Shown: piece after piece, positions 50,327 to 61,376 of the stretch
How positions within the stretch are numbered: position 1 is the stretch's first letter
Layout: each line of letters begins with the position of its first letter
NCBI GenBank assembly: GCA_026770025.1
Contig: JAMXDE010000004.1
Coordinates: 1,054,001-1,118,000, forward strand
Origin: Craspedostauros australis
Taxonomy: Eukaryota > Bacillariophyta > Bacillariophyceae > Mastogloiales > Achnanthaceae
Reading direction: 5' to 3'
Length of the DNA stretch: 64,000 nucleotides
Notes under the pieces: generated by a model
Told to the model about the DNA's origin: nothing
The model's database searches: none
Seen by the model: only the letters and a program-made list of their open reading frames with translations
Program-made: the position numbers and the translations under genes

Positions 50327-51975
50327 ATGAGGTCGGCTCCTGCGAATGAGGGTGCGAACATGAACGCGCAAACGGCCCAGCAAAAGCACCGACGACGACC
50401 GTCCAAACGCGCCGGTTCGCTGATCGTGCTAACTGCGTTGGTTCTGTTGCTTGCCTGCGTCGTGACACCTGTTCATGCCGGTTTCTTTTCGCGTGACAAC
50501 AAGAATGACGACGATGTCAACAAAGCACGCGGCCGTGCTCGCAGCGCAGCCAACGACAACCCAGCTGAGGCGGCAGCGCAGCAGCAGGCCATGGATGATG
50601 CCGCGACGGGCACCATCACGACGCGCCATGTGGAGACTACCGCAGATGACAGTGCTGCCACTACTGCCCCAGATGCTGTTTCTGATGCGAAGGACGAGAC
50701 GGCCGAGGACACTGCCGCATGCGACGGCTACCTCGCCAAGTCCCTCGTGCGCGCCAACGAGAAGATGGAAAAAGCCAACAGGGCCAGGGATGAGGCGCAG
50801 CTCGAAATGAAGACGTGGAAGAAGATGGCGGAAGAAGCCGAGGATGAGCTGGCCAAGACGCAGAAAGTCGTCGGCACGCAGCTCATCGAGCTCGAGAAGG
50901 AATTGGATCAGAGCGAGGAGACCGCTGCCAAGACCCTCACGAAGACCATGAGAGATTTCGAGCGCAAGATCGAGGAGATGGAGGCCAAGCACGCGCAGAC
51001 GATTGATGCATTGGAGGATAAGCACGAGCTGGCGTTGGAGGAGGCTGCCAAGCTCCTCAAGGAAACCAAGCAGCAGGCCGCCGATGCTCAGGATAAGCTC
51101 AAATCTGACTACAAGGATGAGATCGAGGTGATGGAAGACAAGCACAGCGATGCCGTCAAAAAATTGGAGGCGGCCAGCAACCTTCTCAAGGAGAACCACG
51201 AGCAGCTCATCGTTGATCTCAAGGATGAGCACGCCAAGGATCTCGTCACTAAGGACAGCTCCTCGGCTGCTCTGCAGAAGGCACATGAGGAGCACATCGA
51301 GGCCGTTGTGGAAAGTCACAAGATGGACCTCGAGCGCAAGGATGAGGCCATCGAGGCCCTCAAGGCGTCCCACGTCAAGGATTTGGAGAACAAGGATGAG
51401 GACATTGAGGAAATTAAGGAGGCTTACAAGAAGCAGCTGCAAAGGAAGGATACCGACATTGCCGATCTCAAGAAGGCGCACAAGGACGACCTGGATGAGA
51501 AAGACGAAGACATTGCGGATCTAAAGGCCAAGCACGTGAAGGACTTGGAGAAGAAGGACCGCGACGCGGACCAGCTCAAGCAGGATCACAACGCCACCAT
51601 CGTCAAACTCAATGATGACCACGATGACGCCGTCAAGGACCTGGAGAAAAAGATCGCAGACCTCGAGTCCAAGATGGGCGAAAAGATCGAGGATCAGGTC
51701 AAATCGTATTCCACCAAGATCGATGCCCTGACCAAATCACACAACGCCTCCATCGTCGAACTGCAGAAGGAGATGGAACGCGCCGCCAAGGATGCCAAGC
51801 TTGAAAAGGCCAAAGCCGTTGCGGATATTGAGGCCCAGTTTGAAAAGTTCAAGGACGAAGCCTTCGCGGAGCTCAAGTTGCGCCAGAACAAGCTTGAAAC
51901 TATCAACGAGGACTACAAAAAGCTCAAGCGCATGCGCCAGTTGCTCGAAGAGAGAATTGGGCGGATGAAAGAGGT

Positions 51976-52015
<40 letters not shown>

Positions 52016-53069
52016 GGAGACCAACGAACGACGGATCCGACAACTGGCCCGGTGGCTGACCGGGCGGGTGGTTGTTTGTGATGAATTTGCACAAAACGAT
52101 GCCCAACGATTCGTCAACTCACTCACTCCTGCTATCCCTGCCAATGCCGCCGTTTCTGCATTTGCTCCATGCATCTAACCATGACAACGACTCTGAAACT
52201 ATGCTATTCCCTCGTACAAATGCCAATGCCAATACCAATACAAATAGGAAATTGAAACTTGGGAGGCGACGCACGCAAAGCGATCGTACTGCAACATGAC
52301 GCACATGGGAGAGGACGTCATCGCTACTGCCTACGTGGCATCGGAACAGGCAACCGTCAAGCTCTCCGCTGCTGCCAAGACGGCACAGGAACAGGCCAAG
52401 CAGGCCTACGACGTTACCGTCAAGACGGCCTCGCCGCACATCGAAAAGTCGAAGAAGATCCTCAGGGAGAACATCGAGCCGCACTACAATGCCTACGTCA
52501 AGCCGCACTACGATCAGTACGCTGCGCCCGTGGTGAGCAAGGCGGCCGTCCTGGGCGATCAGTACAACCGAGAGTATGCCATCCCGGCGCTGGAGAAGAC
52601 CAACAACAAGGTTGCCGAGGTCTGGATCGCGGTCAAGGATTTCGTCAATGCCGAATTCGATGGACTCGTCCAAACCTTCGGCGAGCAGTGCCCCAAGGTG
52701 CTGAAGACCACCCAGAACCTTGCCAAGAAGCAGGACTTTCAGCTCTCGAAGTCCTTCGTCGGCACATGGCAGAATATCTGCAAGAAGCCACGCGAATCCA
52801 CAATCACCGCACTTCAGGTCGTGGCCCTCGTGCTGGCGATCATCTTCCGCAGATTCATCTTCCGCACCCTCTGGTGGGTGTTCATCACGCTGCCGCTCGG
52901 TATCTTGTCCATCCCGCTCTACCTTCTGGGATGCCGACGCAAAAAGAAAAAGACAACGGAGGAGAAGGAGAGTGACGAGATATTGAAGCAGGCAGCTGCA
53001 CTCAAGAAGGGTGCAACCAACGGCGCCCGCATCAAGAAGAAGATCAACGTAAAGTCTATGAAGAAATGA
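50327..53069 (+). CDS. Secretory coiled-coil protein with C-terminal membrane segments
   Basis: Two exons, 50327..51973 and 52248..53069, give 822 residues. The intron is 274 bp, begins GTATGA and a (TTGA) microsatellite, and ends AATAG; the join is phase 0 and adds EIETWEATHAKRS. The N-terminus has a long basic n-region and a signal peptide cleaved after Ala51 (TPVHA, then GFFSR). After an Ala/Asp-rich linker, residues of about 150-550 form an unbroken charged coiled coil with repeats such as KDLExKDEDIxxLK. The C-terminal region contains a hydrophobic hairpin (LQVVALVLAIIF and FITLPLGILSIPLYLLG) and then a very basic tail. No family was recognised. An ER, Golgi or plastid-envelope tether is possible; the +1 residue is Gly, so plastid import is not indicated. 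Confidence 0.7.
51977..52013. repeat. (TGAT)n microsatellite in intron
   Basis: About nine tandem TTGA/TGAT units just inside the donor end of the intron of the coiled-coil gene. Confidence 0.9.
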
Positions 53070-53479
53070 GCTAGTCTGCACACGCTGGTACCATGGTAGT
53101 GTAGTCCGTGACGGTCTACTCCACGTCAGTAACTTTACACAATTAAGCAATAGGGAATCGGATGAATTAATCCACTGAAAACACTTGCTCCGCTGTGCCC
53201 AAATGCACGCACGAACATGTGTACACTCTCCAAGGCAGACACCGGAAACGATCTGTGCCAGAGTATGAGTATCTATCACATTGTCTTCACGGTGTTTAGT
53301 TTTACGTTGTCGCATCACTTATTATTGCATTTCAATTGGTTGTTGCATCGAGCAGAGTCTGCCAGAGTGTCTCATCTCTGCTGCTGTACTCGTTGCAGTA
53401 TATTTCGCGGTGTGTCTGTCGCATGTTACGCTGTCTTTCCCCTTGAGCGACTGGAGATGTTGGCGCTCCTGGCCAGTCA
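53070..53479. other. Convergent intergenic region
   Basis: About 410 bp between two converging stops; nothing recognised. Confidence 0.5.
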
Positions 53480-55259
53480 TCATCTGTCGCCTGCTGGCCA
53501 TTGCTTCCATTCATGGCAGCGCCCGCGGACGTCCTTGATATCCTTAATGTCTTTGAGGAATCCTCCGATCTGATCGAGCTCCCTGTCTCTCGGATCGTCG
53601 ATGAAGGAGGAGCAGTCAATGGCGTTGTCCGGATGGAAGAGGTAGGAGTTGGGGGAATTGTCAATGATGATGGATTGCGTGAGGTCGCGGCCGATGAGGT
53701 TGAGGTCCTTGACGTAGTTGCCCTCGTAGAAGACGCAGGATTCGCGGAAGAGTCTCGCTCGGATGGTCTTGTGCGGGTCGAGCAAATCCAACAGGGGATC
53801 AGCGTACTTGTTGAGACTGGCGGTGTAGATGACGATCTCGTAATGCTTCGCCATCTCGACCAGGAACTCGTCGACGCCTGGTCTCTTCATGACGTAGACG
53901 AAGTGAACAACATCTTCGATCTGTAATGCATCATGTGTATGTGATGAGTGGGTTGCCAAAAACGAAGGAACAAAAGAATGCGTGTAAGATGAATGACTGG
54001 TGATAAAGTATGTGCGTATGTGCGTGTCACACAGCGTCCGACATGTGATGCATCAGAAAGCTTCGACAAGCAGTGTACCAAGTGCAAAACAAGTCGATGG
54101 CTGATTCCACACTCGCATGTCCAAGTATGTGCATCAATTGGAAAGAACGTACCTGAACAGGAATGACAAAGTCAGCTCCGGGGACTGCACGGAAGCTGGA
54201 ATGAACCAAAGTTTCATCCAAATCCAACACCAGACACTTTTTCCCCTTGTCGTCTGGGTGGATTGGTCCAAGGAGGGCGGGGCGCTCCATCTGCCCGCTA
54301 ACGGAGCTGTCATGCGTCGGTGCTTCCTTGATGACATGCGAATGGCTATTGATCACAGAGTCCGGCACCAGACAGCAACACATCATGCGGAAGCTCTCCA
54401 AGAGACTGTCGCATGCGTCGTTGCCTGTGGCTGGCAATCCATCGCCGCCGTTCCCAGATGGTGACATTCCACCACCGTTGTTGCCCTCATCTCCTGGGAG
54501 ACGTGTGGCGCCGTATGTTGGATGGCCAGCCTGCTTTCCTCCAGCCTTCTGGATCGCACCTGCAGAGCGTGGCGTGGTAGCATTTCCGTTCGCGTCCGTC
54601 TGCGTGATGAAATCCGGAATGGCGGTGTTGTTGGCTGGAAGGTTCGCTGCCATGGCGACGGGTGTCTTGTTGGCGCCCGGAGAGCGCAGATCAGACGATC
54701 CCCTCACATTGGCTGGCGTCCTCGGTGTTGTGGTGAGATCCGAACGCGGTGTCTGCGACTGCGCACGTTCGTCTTGAGGAGCCGGGCATGTCTCAACTCT
54801 CAAGCCCCTCGTTTTGCTGTTGCGACGACTCTTTGGTTGCTCGACGCCATTGCTTCTTCCGTCCATCTGTCGACGACTCTGCGCGCGCTGCTGACCGCGT
54901 GCCGAGACCGCGGCGGGGTGGACGCGGTGCCGTCTGGAAGGCGACTTTCGCACTTTGATGATCCTCACGTCCTTTGGTTGCGACAGTGCTGACGCCGATG
55001 TGTCCTGCAATGGTCCCGCCTCGCGGTATGCCACTCGGACCGACCTGCTGTTCTGCTGTGAATGCTGCTGCGGCTGCTGCTGGATGCGGATTGGTTCGAT
55101 GCCTGTCGGTTGTCGTTGTTCGAGTGTGGTGCGAGTTTGATCATGCGATTCGGTGGCGACAGTTAAAGTTCCCAAGGTGGAAGTGGACAGAGGACGGGGG
55201 AAGCCAGGAGCAGTTGATGACGCCAGAGTTGCAGAGGCGCAGGTTGTGTCAGTTCGCAT
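53480..55259 (-). CDS. SCP/FCP1-type CTD phosphatase (NIF domain, HAD fold)
   Basis: Two exons, complement(53480..53920, 54153..55259), give 515 residues. The intron is 232 bp (GTACGT to TTACAG, phase 0). The catalytic HAD motif is DLDETLVHSSF (about 343-353). The splice joins ADFVIPVQ to IEDVVHFVYVMKRPGVDEFL, exactly the order in small CTD phosphatases. Later motifs are IYTASLNKYADPLLDLLD, RLFRESCVFYEGNYVKDL and IIIDNSPNSYLFHPDNAI. The family removes phosphate from Ser5 of the RNA polymerase II CTD and from other nuclear targets. The N-terminal 320 residues are Ser/Thr/Arg-rich and disordered, and contain a CMMCCC-like cysteine cluster (RMMCCCLVP) that might be lipid-modified. An in-frame stop just upstream supports the ATG at 55259. 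Confidence 0.9.
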
Positions 55260-57767
55260 CCAGAGATGATCGTCAGCGAAGTTGTCCAGTCGCGTTCATG
55301 GGTTGTGGTTGTGGGGTGCGAGTATGGATGATCGCGAGTGTGGGGATTGAGAGCAGTCGTGGTCGATGTGTAACGGACCCAGAGATGGTGGCGAGGAGGA
55401 GAACAGAGAACGAGTGAGTATTGGTACAAGCATCAGGTTGATCTGGGCGATCGTAACGCAGGGCTTCGTCGTCTCTCTTGGTTGTTGTCGCTGATGCGGA
55501 ATTCAAGAACGGTTTGGCTTTGCTTGATGCCTTCTTTCGCGTTGGAGACATCCTCTTCTCTTCTTTCCGGTGATCAACGAAGGGTGATGTTCGAAAGCAA
55601 GACTAACTGGCATCTCGCCTTGTTGCTTGGCTTCGGACCGTTGGCCTTGCGGAGAGGCACAATCACATCGACGGGAGACTCTTTCTGTTCCTCCCCTGTT
55701 GTTCCGAGAGCGGTGGCCGATAAATTTCTGGATGATACTTTCGGAATTGATTGTGGGCGCCAAGTCTCCATCACAAAAATTCGAGGTGTTCGGATGTGAT
55801 CGCACGAGGAATTGTTCGCCTTGTCTCTCCTGGAATTTCGTCGTGTCGGGAGAGATGCATCTCTCGGGTGTTGTCACCTCATGTCGACGCTGTCGTCATG
55901 TGAGGCTCCAGGGTGAATTGTGCTTGTTGCGTTGATGGATGCCTGACGCGGACCGTTTCGGGTTCATGATGCGGAATGGATGCCGCCGAAATGGCCCCTT
56001 CTCATTGTCGCCGTCTCCGTTTTTAGCAACGTCGTCGCCGTTTCTGTGATTGTCCTTGTTGTTGTCCGTGCTGTTGGCATCGTGCTCCCATGCAATTATC
56101 ATCGCCGGTGCCTCGAATCAGCCCGTGTTGTTGCCTCTGTGCGTCCCTTTGCGTTGCATTGAATTGCCTTACCTGTCATGCTCCTTCGATCAATGTTCGC
56201 AGTCGTACCCCTGCTCCTCTCTGTCTCAATGCAAGTGCTGCCGTTTCCTTCTGTCTTTCACGGCCTTTCAGCAGTCAATTGCAACGACGAATGGATGGTC
56301 GGATGGATGAATCAAGCAGTCTATTTTGTGGCCTTCGTTGGTGCTCTCCTTGTTGGTGTCGTGTTGGTGGCTGTCTCCCGTCTCTGCACAGTGGTTGTTC
56401 GATGTGAGATGTGTGGCAAAGGAAGAGCGGAGGTCGCCATCGTTTGTGTGGAACGCTCCATCCCGATTCTTTCCCGTGGCGACCGCAAACGACGTTGCTG
56501 CCGTACAATGTCCATGCGGACCTTGGTTGGTGCTCTTCACTGTCCAACTTGCCGAAAAGAGCGCCACGGCGCCCCTATGTACTAAATTAGTTAGACGCTT
56601 CAACCGACACTTGGCGGTTGACCACCCGATATTTAACTCACGGACTTATCAACCGACGCGTGGGATCTTGTTTCAACGGATGTAAAATCCATGCCTGCGC
56701 GCTGGTCTTGCCTTGCTGGCGTGCGCCAACAGCACAAAAGCAAACATTGTCGTAGATAGCCTGGTCGGATCTATCTAGAGAGAGATGTGGTTCGAAGCAA
56801 CAACTCGGCGGCGAACTCGAACTTAAGCAACAACAAGTTGGGTGGTGCATGATGCTTGCGGCACTATTGATTGAAGCATTGATAACATCTCCATCAATCC
56901 AAGTGTAGCACCATTCCGGTGGGCTTTGCACAATCTTCGACCTACTTTTTCGGCATGTGGCTTCAAAAGAGATGCTCGTGCCGATAACAACAATGCGGCC
57001 GTTGAGTACCCACGCTTCACTCCTTCATTTTCTGTTGGCCATTCGCGGATCGCAGACGTGGCTGGTTTCGAAATGGACACGCACATGAGAGTATTGGAAT
57101 GACCTCCACGTGCTCCGGCCAAAGTCGGATAGAGGTTGATTCACAACTGATCTGACCTTACTCTCCATAGTATAGTAGTGCGCATCGCGGTCAAAGGACT
57201 TGGAACTGCTACAGCCATGACAACAATATACTTTATTTGCTGCCTCTCTTGCATTGTCTTTATTGCTTCACTTCCAGCGAGTGAAGTCTCTCTATCTCCA
57301 TCTCTCTGTCTCTCCAGCAATCAACAAATCCCGGTAGACTTGCAGAGTTGCCACGAACGGTTTGAAGTGGCTGAAATTTATTACCACGTTGCGCAACACA
57401 CACGCAATTTAATCGTGGACAGGCTAGCGCGGCGCAACGAACCAGAGAGGATTGGAGAACGGATTGGAAAGCCACAGAAAACTGCTTTCGCCTTCGGTGA
57501 CATATCTACCTCTTGTGAACTTCTGATTTGCATGTTATTCTGTCAGCACATGCGCGAAGCGTAATTAGATGAGGCGTATCGTGTCCGCAATGTGACAACG
57601 TGACAGAAATCACATCTCTCCCACCAAACGCAACCGATCTTTGCACCAAACCGTTGTTGCAGACACAAAGATCCACATCACATTGGAACGCATCACATGA
57701 CTCCACATCAAAGCGCACCGGAATCAATATCAACATCAACATCAACAACAACAACAACAACGTCAAC
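55260..57767. other. Long region with one weak small gene
   Basis: About 2.5 kb between the divergent SCP phosphatase and proteasome-like genes. Only the small frame at 56178-56585 has any claim to be a gene. The frame at 55273-55551 (minus) starts with ATG but has no domain and stops before the phosphatase start. The rest is unexplained. Confidence 0.45.
56178..56585 (+). CDS. Possible small membrane protein with CxxC pairs
   Basis: An open frame of 135 codons with a real ATG. Residues 1-25 look like a signal peptide or anchor and a second hydrophobic helix follows (about 48-68: AVYFVAFVGALLVGVVLVAV). After it come CEMCGKGR, a CC pair and HCPTCRKE, a possible zinc-binding arrangement on one face of the membrane. 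No family was recognised, and frames on both strands overlap it, so it may be spurious. No intron is needed. Confidence 0.3.
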   Translation: MLLRSMFAVVPLLLSVSMQVLPFPSVFHGLSAVNCNDEWMVGWMNQAVYFVAFVGALLVGVVLVAVSRLCTVVVRCEMCGKGRAEVAIVCVERSIPILSRGDRKRRCCRTMSMRTLVGALHCPTCRKERHGAPMY

Positions 57768-58829
57768 ATGCAGCTACGACGCCGGCTTCCACTGTTAGTG
57801 CAACTATTGACGTTCGCGCTGCTGTGCCAAGCACGCGTCGTCTCCGCCGCCCATTCTCGTCGACGCGTGGTAGTGCGAATGGGCGCGGGCGGCACCCCGC
57901 GATATGACCGATCCATCAGCACTTTTGCGGAGGATGGACGTCTGGCGCAGGTGGAGTACGGAATGGAGGCATCGTCGCGCGGATCTCCCGCCATTGTCGC
58001 TGTGGATCCGGACGGCGCCGTCTGCATCGTCGTCCCCAGCTCGTTCGGCAAGATCCATCGCATCGATCACCATCTGTGGATGATCACGGCTGGGTTGGGC
58101 GGGGATGGACGTGCTCTGGCCAACGCAGTGCGCGTGAAGTGTCAGAGTGCGCGGCTTTCGTGCGGTGAGGTGCCCACGGTCGAGCAAGCTGCCAAGATGG
58201 CTGCCGATCTCCAGCACGAGTTGACGAGAACGGCAGGGGCGAGGCCGCTGGGGTGTACGGCGATCCTTGTCGGAATGGATCCGTGCTACGAAGAGGATGC
58301 AGGTGAGAGTGTTGACACTGCTGTTCATCCTAGTGCTGCCTCTTCCGATGAGCTGGTGGATGAATCATCGTCGTCATCACCATCGCAGGCGGCGTCATCA
58401 TCATCAACAGCACAGGCGCAATCTGTGAAAGTCGCAGACAGAATGGATAAACCCAGAATCTTCAACACTGATCCAGGTGGGATTGTGGAAGAGTGCGACG
58501 TGTACTGCGTGGCAGGGAATGGACGATCCGAGATCACCAAAAGGGTGGATCAAGAACTTGATTTGCAAAGGCAACAGCGAAACAAACAACAGCGACGTCA
58601 GATGGGTATCGCCAATGGTGACACTTCCAAGCAAATCGAATGGTCATACTTTCTCGCGCAGATCATGCTGAACGAACTAAAAGCGAACACGATGCGAAAC
58701 GGATTCCGCAATTCTCGCAGCAAGGAGAGTGTGGACGTGTGGATGCTCCAGCCAAACAAACAATCAAGAGGAGGTTTGGCGGCCACCTGTCATCAGGGCG
58801 TCACGATGGATGGTCTGAGTACACCATAG
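57768..58829 (+). CDS. Proteasome alpha-subunit-like protein with N-terminal signal peptide
   Basis: 353 residues from the ATG at 57768, directly after an AAC-repeat leader. The first 27 residues form a signal peptide (RRRLPLLVQLLTFALLCQA, cleavage near VVSA). After a short basic stretch comes the proteasome alpha signature RYDRSISTFAEDGRLAQVEYGMEA (45-68, quoted in parts: YDRSISTFAEDGRLAQ and VEYGMEA). The Ntn fold continues with a family-like strand at GCTAILVGMDP. A Ser/Asp/Glu-rich insertion of about 60 residues splits the domain near residues 185-245, and the C-terminus is diverged. Cytosolic alpha subunits have about 250 residues and no signal peptide. The cleavage site lacks a +1 Phe, which in diatoms goes with the ER or the periplastidial compartment rather than the stroma. 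A specialised proteasome-like part of that compartment is an inference. Confidence 0.75.
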   Translation: MQLRRRLPLLVQLLTFALLCQARVVSAAHSRRRVVVRMGAGGTPRYDRSISTFAEDGRLAQVEYGMEASSRGSPAIVAVDPDGAVCIVVPSSFGKIHRIDHHLWMITAGLGGDGRALANAVRVKCQSARLSCGEVPTVEQAAKMAADLQHELTRTAGARPLGCTAILVGMDPCYEEDAGESVDTAVHPSAASSDELVDESSSSSPSQAASSSSTAQAQSVKVADRMDKPRIFNTDPGGIVEECDVYCVAGNGRSEITKRVDQELDLQRQQRNKQQRRQMGIANGDTSKQIEWSYFLAQIMLNELKANTMRNGFRNSRSKESVDVWMLQPNKQSRGGLAATCHQGVTMDGLSTP

Positions 58830-59463
58830 TCGTAGAGAGTGGTGGAAACAAGGAATACAAGGAATAGGAGCAGGATAATAAAATAGATTTGAGTAGAATG
58901 CGGAGTTGTGCAGAGTGGTAGCATGAGCGTCGAGGATCTTGGACGTTGGCCTTTTGGCGCCATCATTGTTGTTTGCGATGGAATGAACACTGTCGGCTGT
59001 CTGACCGTCATTGGGTCCCGCCACAAAAACGAACTCGGGTCTGAAACTCGGAAATCGAACAACAGAACAACACCAACGAGGCAATTCGCCAGAACCACCG
59101 ACAACAACGTCATCTCCAGCGTCGGCATCAGCCTCATTGATGTCCTCTGTCCACAAAGAGCATTCACACGCACTCACTCTGGAGACGGAATGGGCACTGC
59201 AGCATCCACAACAACATCCACAACAACAGCAACACCGGAAGACTGCGTCGAGCGCAATCAAGTCTGACTAACGCACAATTCCGAGCACCATCCTCGTGCA
59301 TGCGAACCTATCTGCACCAGCAAGACGCAAGAGCATCAAGAGCAGAGCAGAGGCAATACATAGAACGAGAAGCCAAGACAGAAAAGTGTGCAAGTGCTCC
59401 AAAAGCAGCCATACTACTCATCCTCATACAGACGCAGATACTCTCCCAACATCACAAACCACA
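58830..59463. other. Intergenic, promoter of the Rdx-like gene
   Basis: About 630 bp with a CAACA-rich stretch near 59205-59240 and a TTTTGGCGCCA core near 58952. No gene found. Confidence 0.5.
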
Positions 59464-60582
59464 ATGGCCTCGCCACCGTCTTTCCACCTTCGGCGATGGA
59501 AACTCTTGGCCATCGTCGCCCTCCTTTGCCATCAGGCGGAAGCATTTGGAATGGGCAAAGAGATCCGTGCCAAGGCGCTCGCCGTGAGTAGCACCGTGGG
59601 GGAAGTTGCGGAAGCCGTCAACGGTGAAACGTACCAAGAGATCATCAAAGACGAAGCAACGCTGGAGGACGCAGAGTTCCTTGTAAGTGATGATCAGCTG
59701 GTGGAGACCTTCGCGCCTGCGCTCAAATTCTCCAAATACGTCACCATGCAGGTACGGATTCTATTTCGCGACAGTGATTGTGAAGTGCTGCTTGTATTTT
59801 GTATTGATAGCTGGTTGATGCGGTGTTGTGCTTTGCGTACTCTATTCTGGCATGCATCGATTGCAATTCTTCTTCTTTTGCGATGGTTACCCCTGGTCAA
59901 TCAACAAGGAATGTGTTCACGTGCGAACAGCTGATTGCTTCGCTTGTTGCATGTTGCTTAGTTGATTGAACCTGCAATGTCTTTCTTCTGTTGTTGAATT
60001 CCAACCCACGAGTGTCATCTCACGTCATCACCTTTGCGGCCTGCTGGTATCTTTGATCTTGCGCTTCCAACGAACTTGTTACTTCTGTGTCACCGATGTG
60101 CCGCATGTGTGGGTCATTCGTGCCTCTCCGCACGGTTTCGACCATTCATCCATGCTGCACTCTCCATCCTGCACCATCCATCCTCAAATTAATGTTGGCA
60201 TTTTCAGCGAAAGAGAGTGCCTGTCGTCATTCGATACAGCGCCGGTTCCGGCCTCAAGCCGTTCTACCTGACCGTCGCGAAAAGAATCAAGGAAGAATTC
60301 CCGGACGTCATTCTGGACAAGGTGATACTGCCGGCCGACACGTCGGAGCACGGTGACGATGATGTCTCCACGTTCGAGGTCCTCATTGATGGCAAGCTCG
60401 TGGTGTCGAAGTACCGCAAGTCGGAAACCAACAGCGTCTTTGTCAGCATGAGCGAGGTGGAGCTCGCCGTCACGAGGGCAAGGAGGAAACGCCGGCCGTC
60501 GACGGTGTATGGCGAGGAGGGCACCAACCTGCGTCTGGAGATGCTCAAGAAGGATCGCAGCAAGAATGCCTCGGCAGATTGA
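59464..60582 (+). CDS. Plastid-targeted Rdx (SelW/SelT/SelH-type) protein without redox cysteines
   Basis: Two exons, 59464..59751 and 60208..60582, give 220 residues. The intron is 456 bp (GTACGG to TTTCAG, phase 0). A signal peptide ends AEA before Phe28 (FGMGKE), the plastid-import junction. Exon 2 encodes an Rdx fold: VPVVIRYSAGSGLKPFYLT, then a helix KRIKEEFPD, a strand FEVLIDGKLVVSKY and a closing helix. In SelW, SelT and SelH the loop after the first strand is CxxC or CxxU; here it is SAGS (107-110), so no thiol or selenol is present. No in-frame TGA occurs at that site. The fold is kept, so a non-redox, structural or binding role is likely. The C-terminus is Arg/Lys-rich. Confidence 0.78.
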
Positions 60583-61376
60583 GGAACGTGAAGGTTGTAG
60601 AGAAGTGCGGAGATTGCACGAGGACACTATGCTAGAGAGAGAGAGAGAGAGAGAGTGCGCGCAAAACACTATGAGTTTGGTGCTTGATCGCGACGGTTTG
60701 CCCATCTCGTGGAGTGGTGGAGGCGATACGACAAGGAAATGGCGCCATCGAAGCGAGCTGAAGGTGATCATTTGTGTCATGAGCAATCACGACTCAATAC
60801 TGGAGAGTAACACTGCATTGACCAGTTGGACTTCAACCACGAATCTGCGCGCCACAGAAATCTCTCTCTGGGAAGCTCGAAATTGATTGGATGTGTTGTG
60901 TCTCATTTTCTACGTGATTTTCGTACTCAGTTTCTACATACATGGATTCATACGTTTTGTTGTTACGGATGGTTCACCCGTACTCTTTGTGTGTGGCTCG
61001 TTTTGCGCGCCCAAAATTGCCGCCGCGATGGGACGCGATGAAGTGCGATCATGATCCGCTTGGTCGATTGCATCGTGTGAATCCAGTAGCTCTGATCAAT
61101 CGAATGCGCAAACACACCCTGAAACGCCACAAAATCACAAAAGTCGGAGGGAGCACACAAATCACGACCGAGTGGTTCGACCCAGCCGGCCTCGACAACC
61201 ACGACAACATCGACGACAACGACGACCTTGGCAACCCTCGACAAGCTCGACCGTGGATGCCAACGCAAGAGCTGCAATCGAATTCGGCACATCAAGATCT
61301 CCATCCGACCACCATCACCAACAACCAACAAAGCGAAGATACCCAACAACTCGCTGATCGCAACTCAACCGGAGGA
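60583..61376. other. Intergenic and leader of the DUF6824 gene
   Basis: About 790 bp. A (GA)n run lies at 60631-60654. From 60942 the frame of the next gene is open without a stop, starting with its own ATG, but its residues are a mix with no domain and the last 120 bp are a CAACA-rich leader, so it is treated as 5' untranslated. A TTTTGCGCGCCCAAAA element lies near 61001. Confidence 0.5.

Noticed and set aside
55273-55551. Minus-strand frame just upstream of the SCP phosphatase, considered as its first exon
   Set aside because: No acceptor lies between the in-frame stop and the ATG at 55259, so it cannot be joined to that frame in a simple way.
57178-57564. 128-codon plus-strand frame with hydrophobic start
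   Set aside because: Starts with GTG, has no domain and ends in low-information sequence.
60942-61376. 145-codon in-frame extension of the DUF6824 protein
   Set aside because: Mixed composition without a domain, and the last part is the CAACA-rich leader type seen before other starts; kept only as an alternative start.
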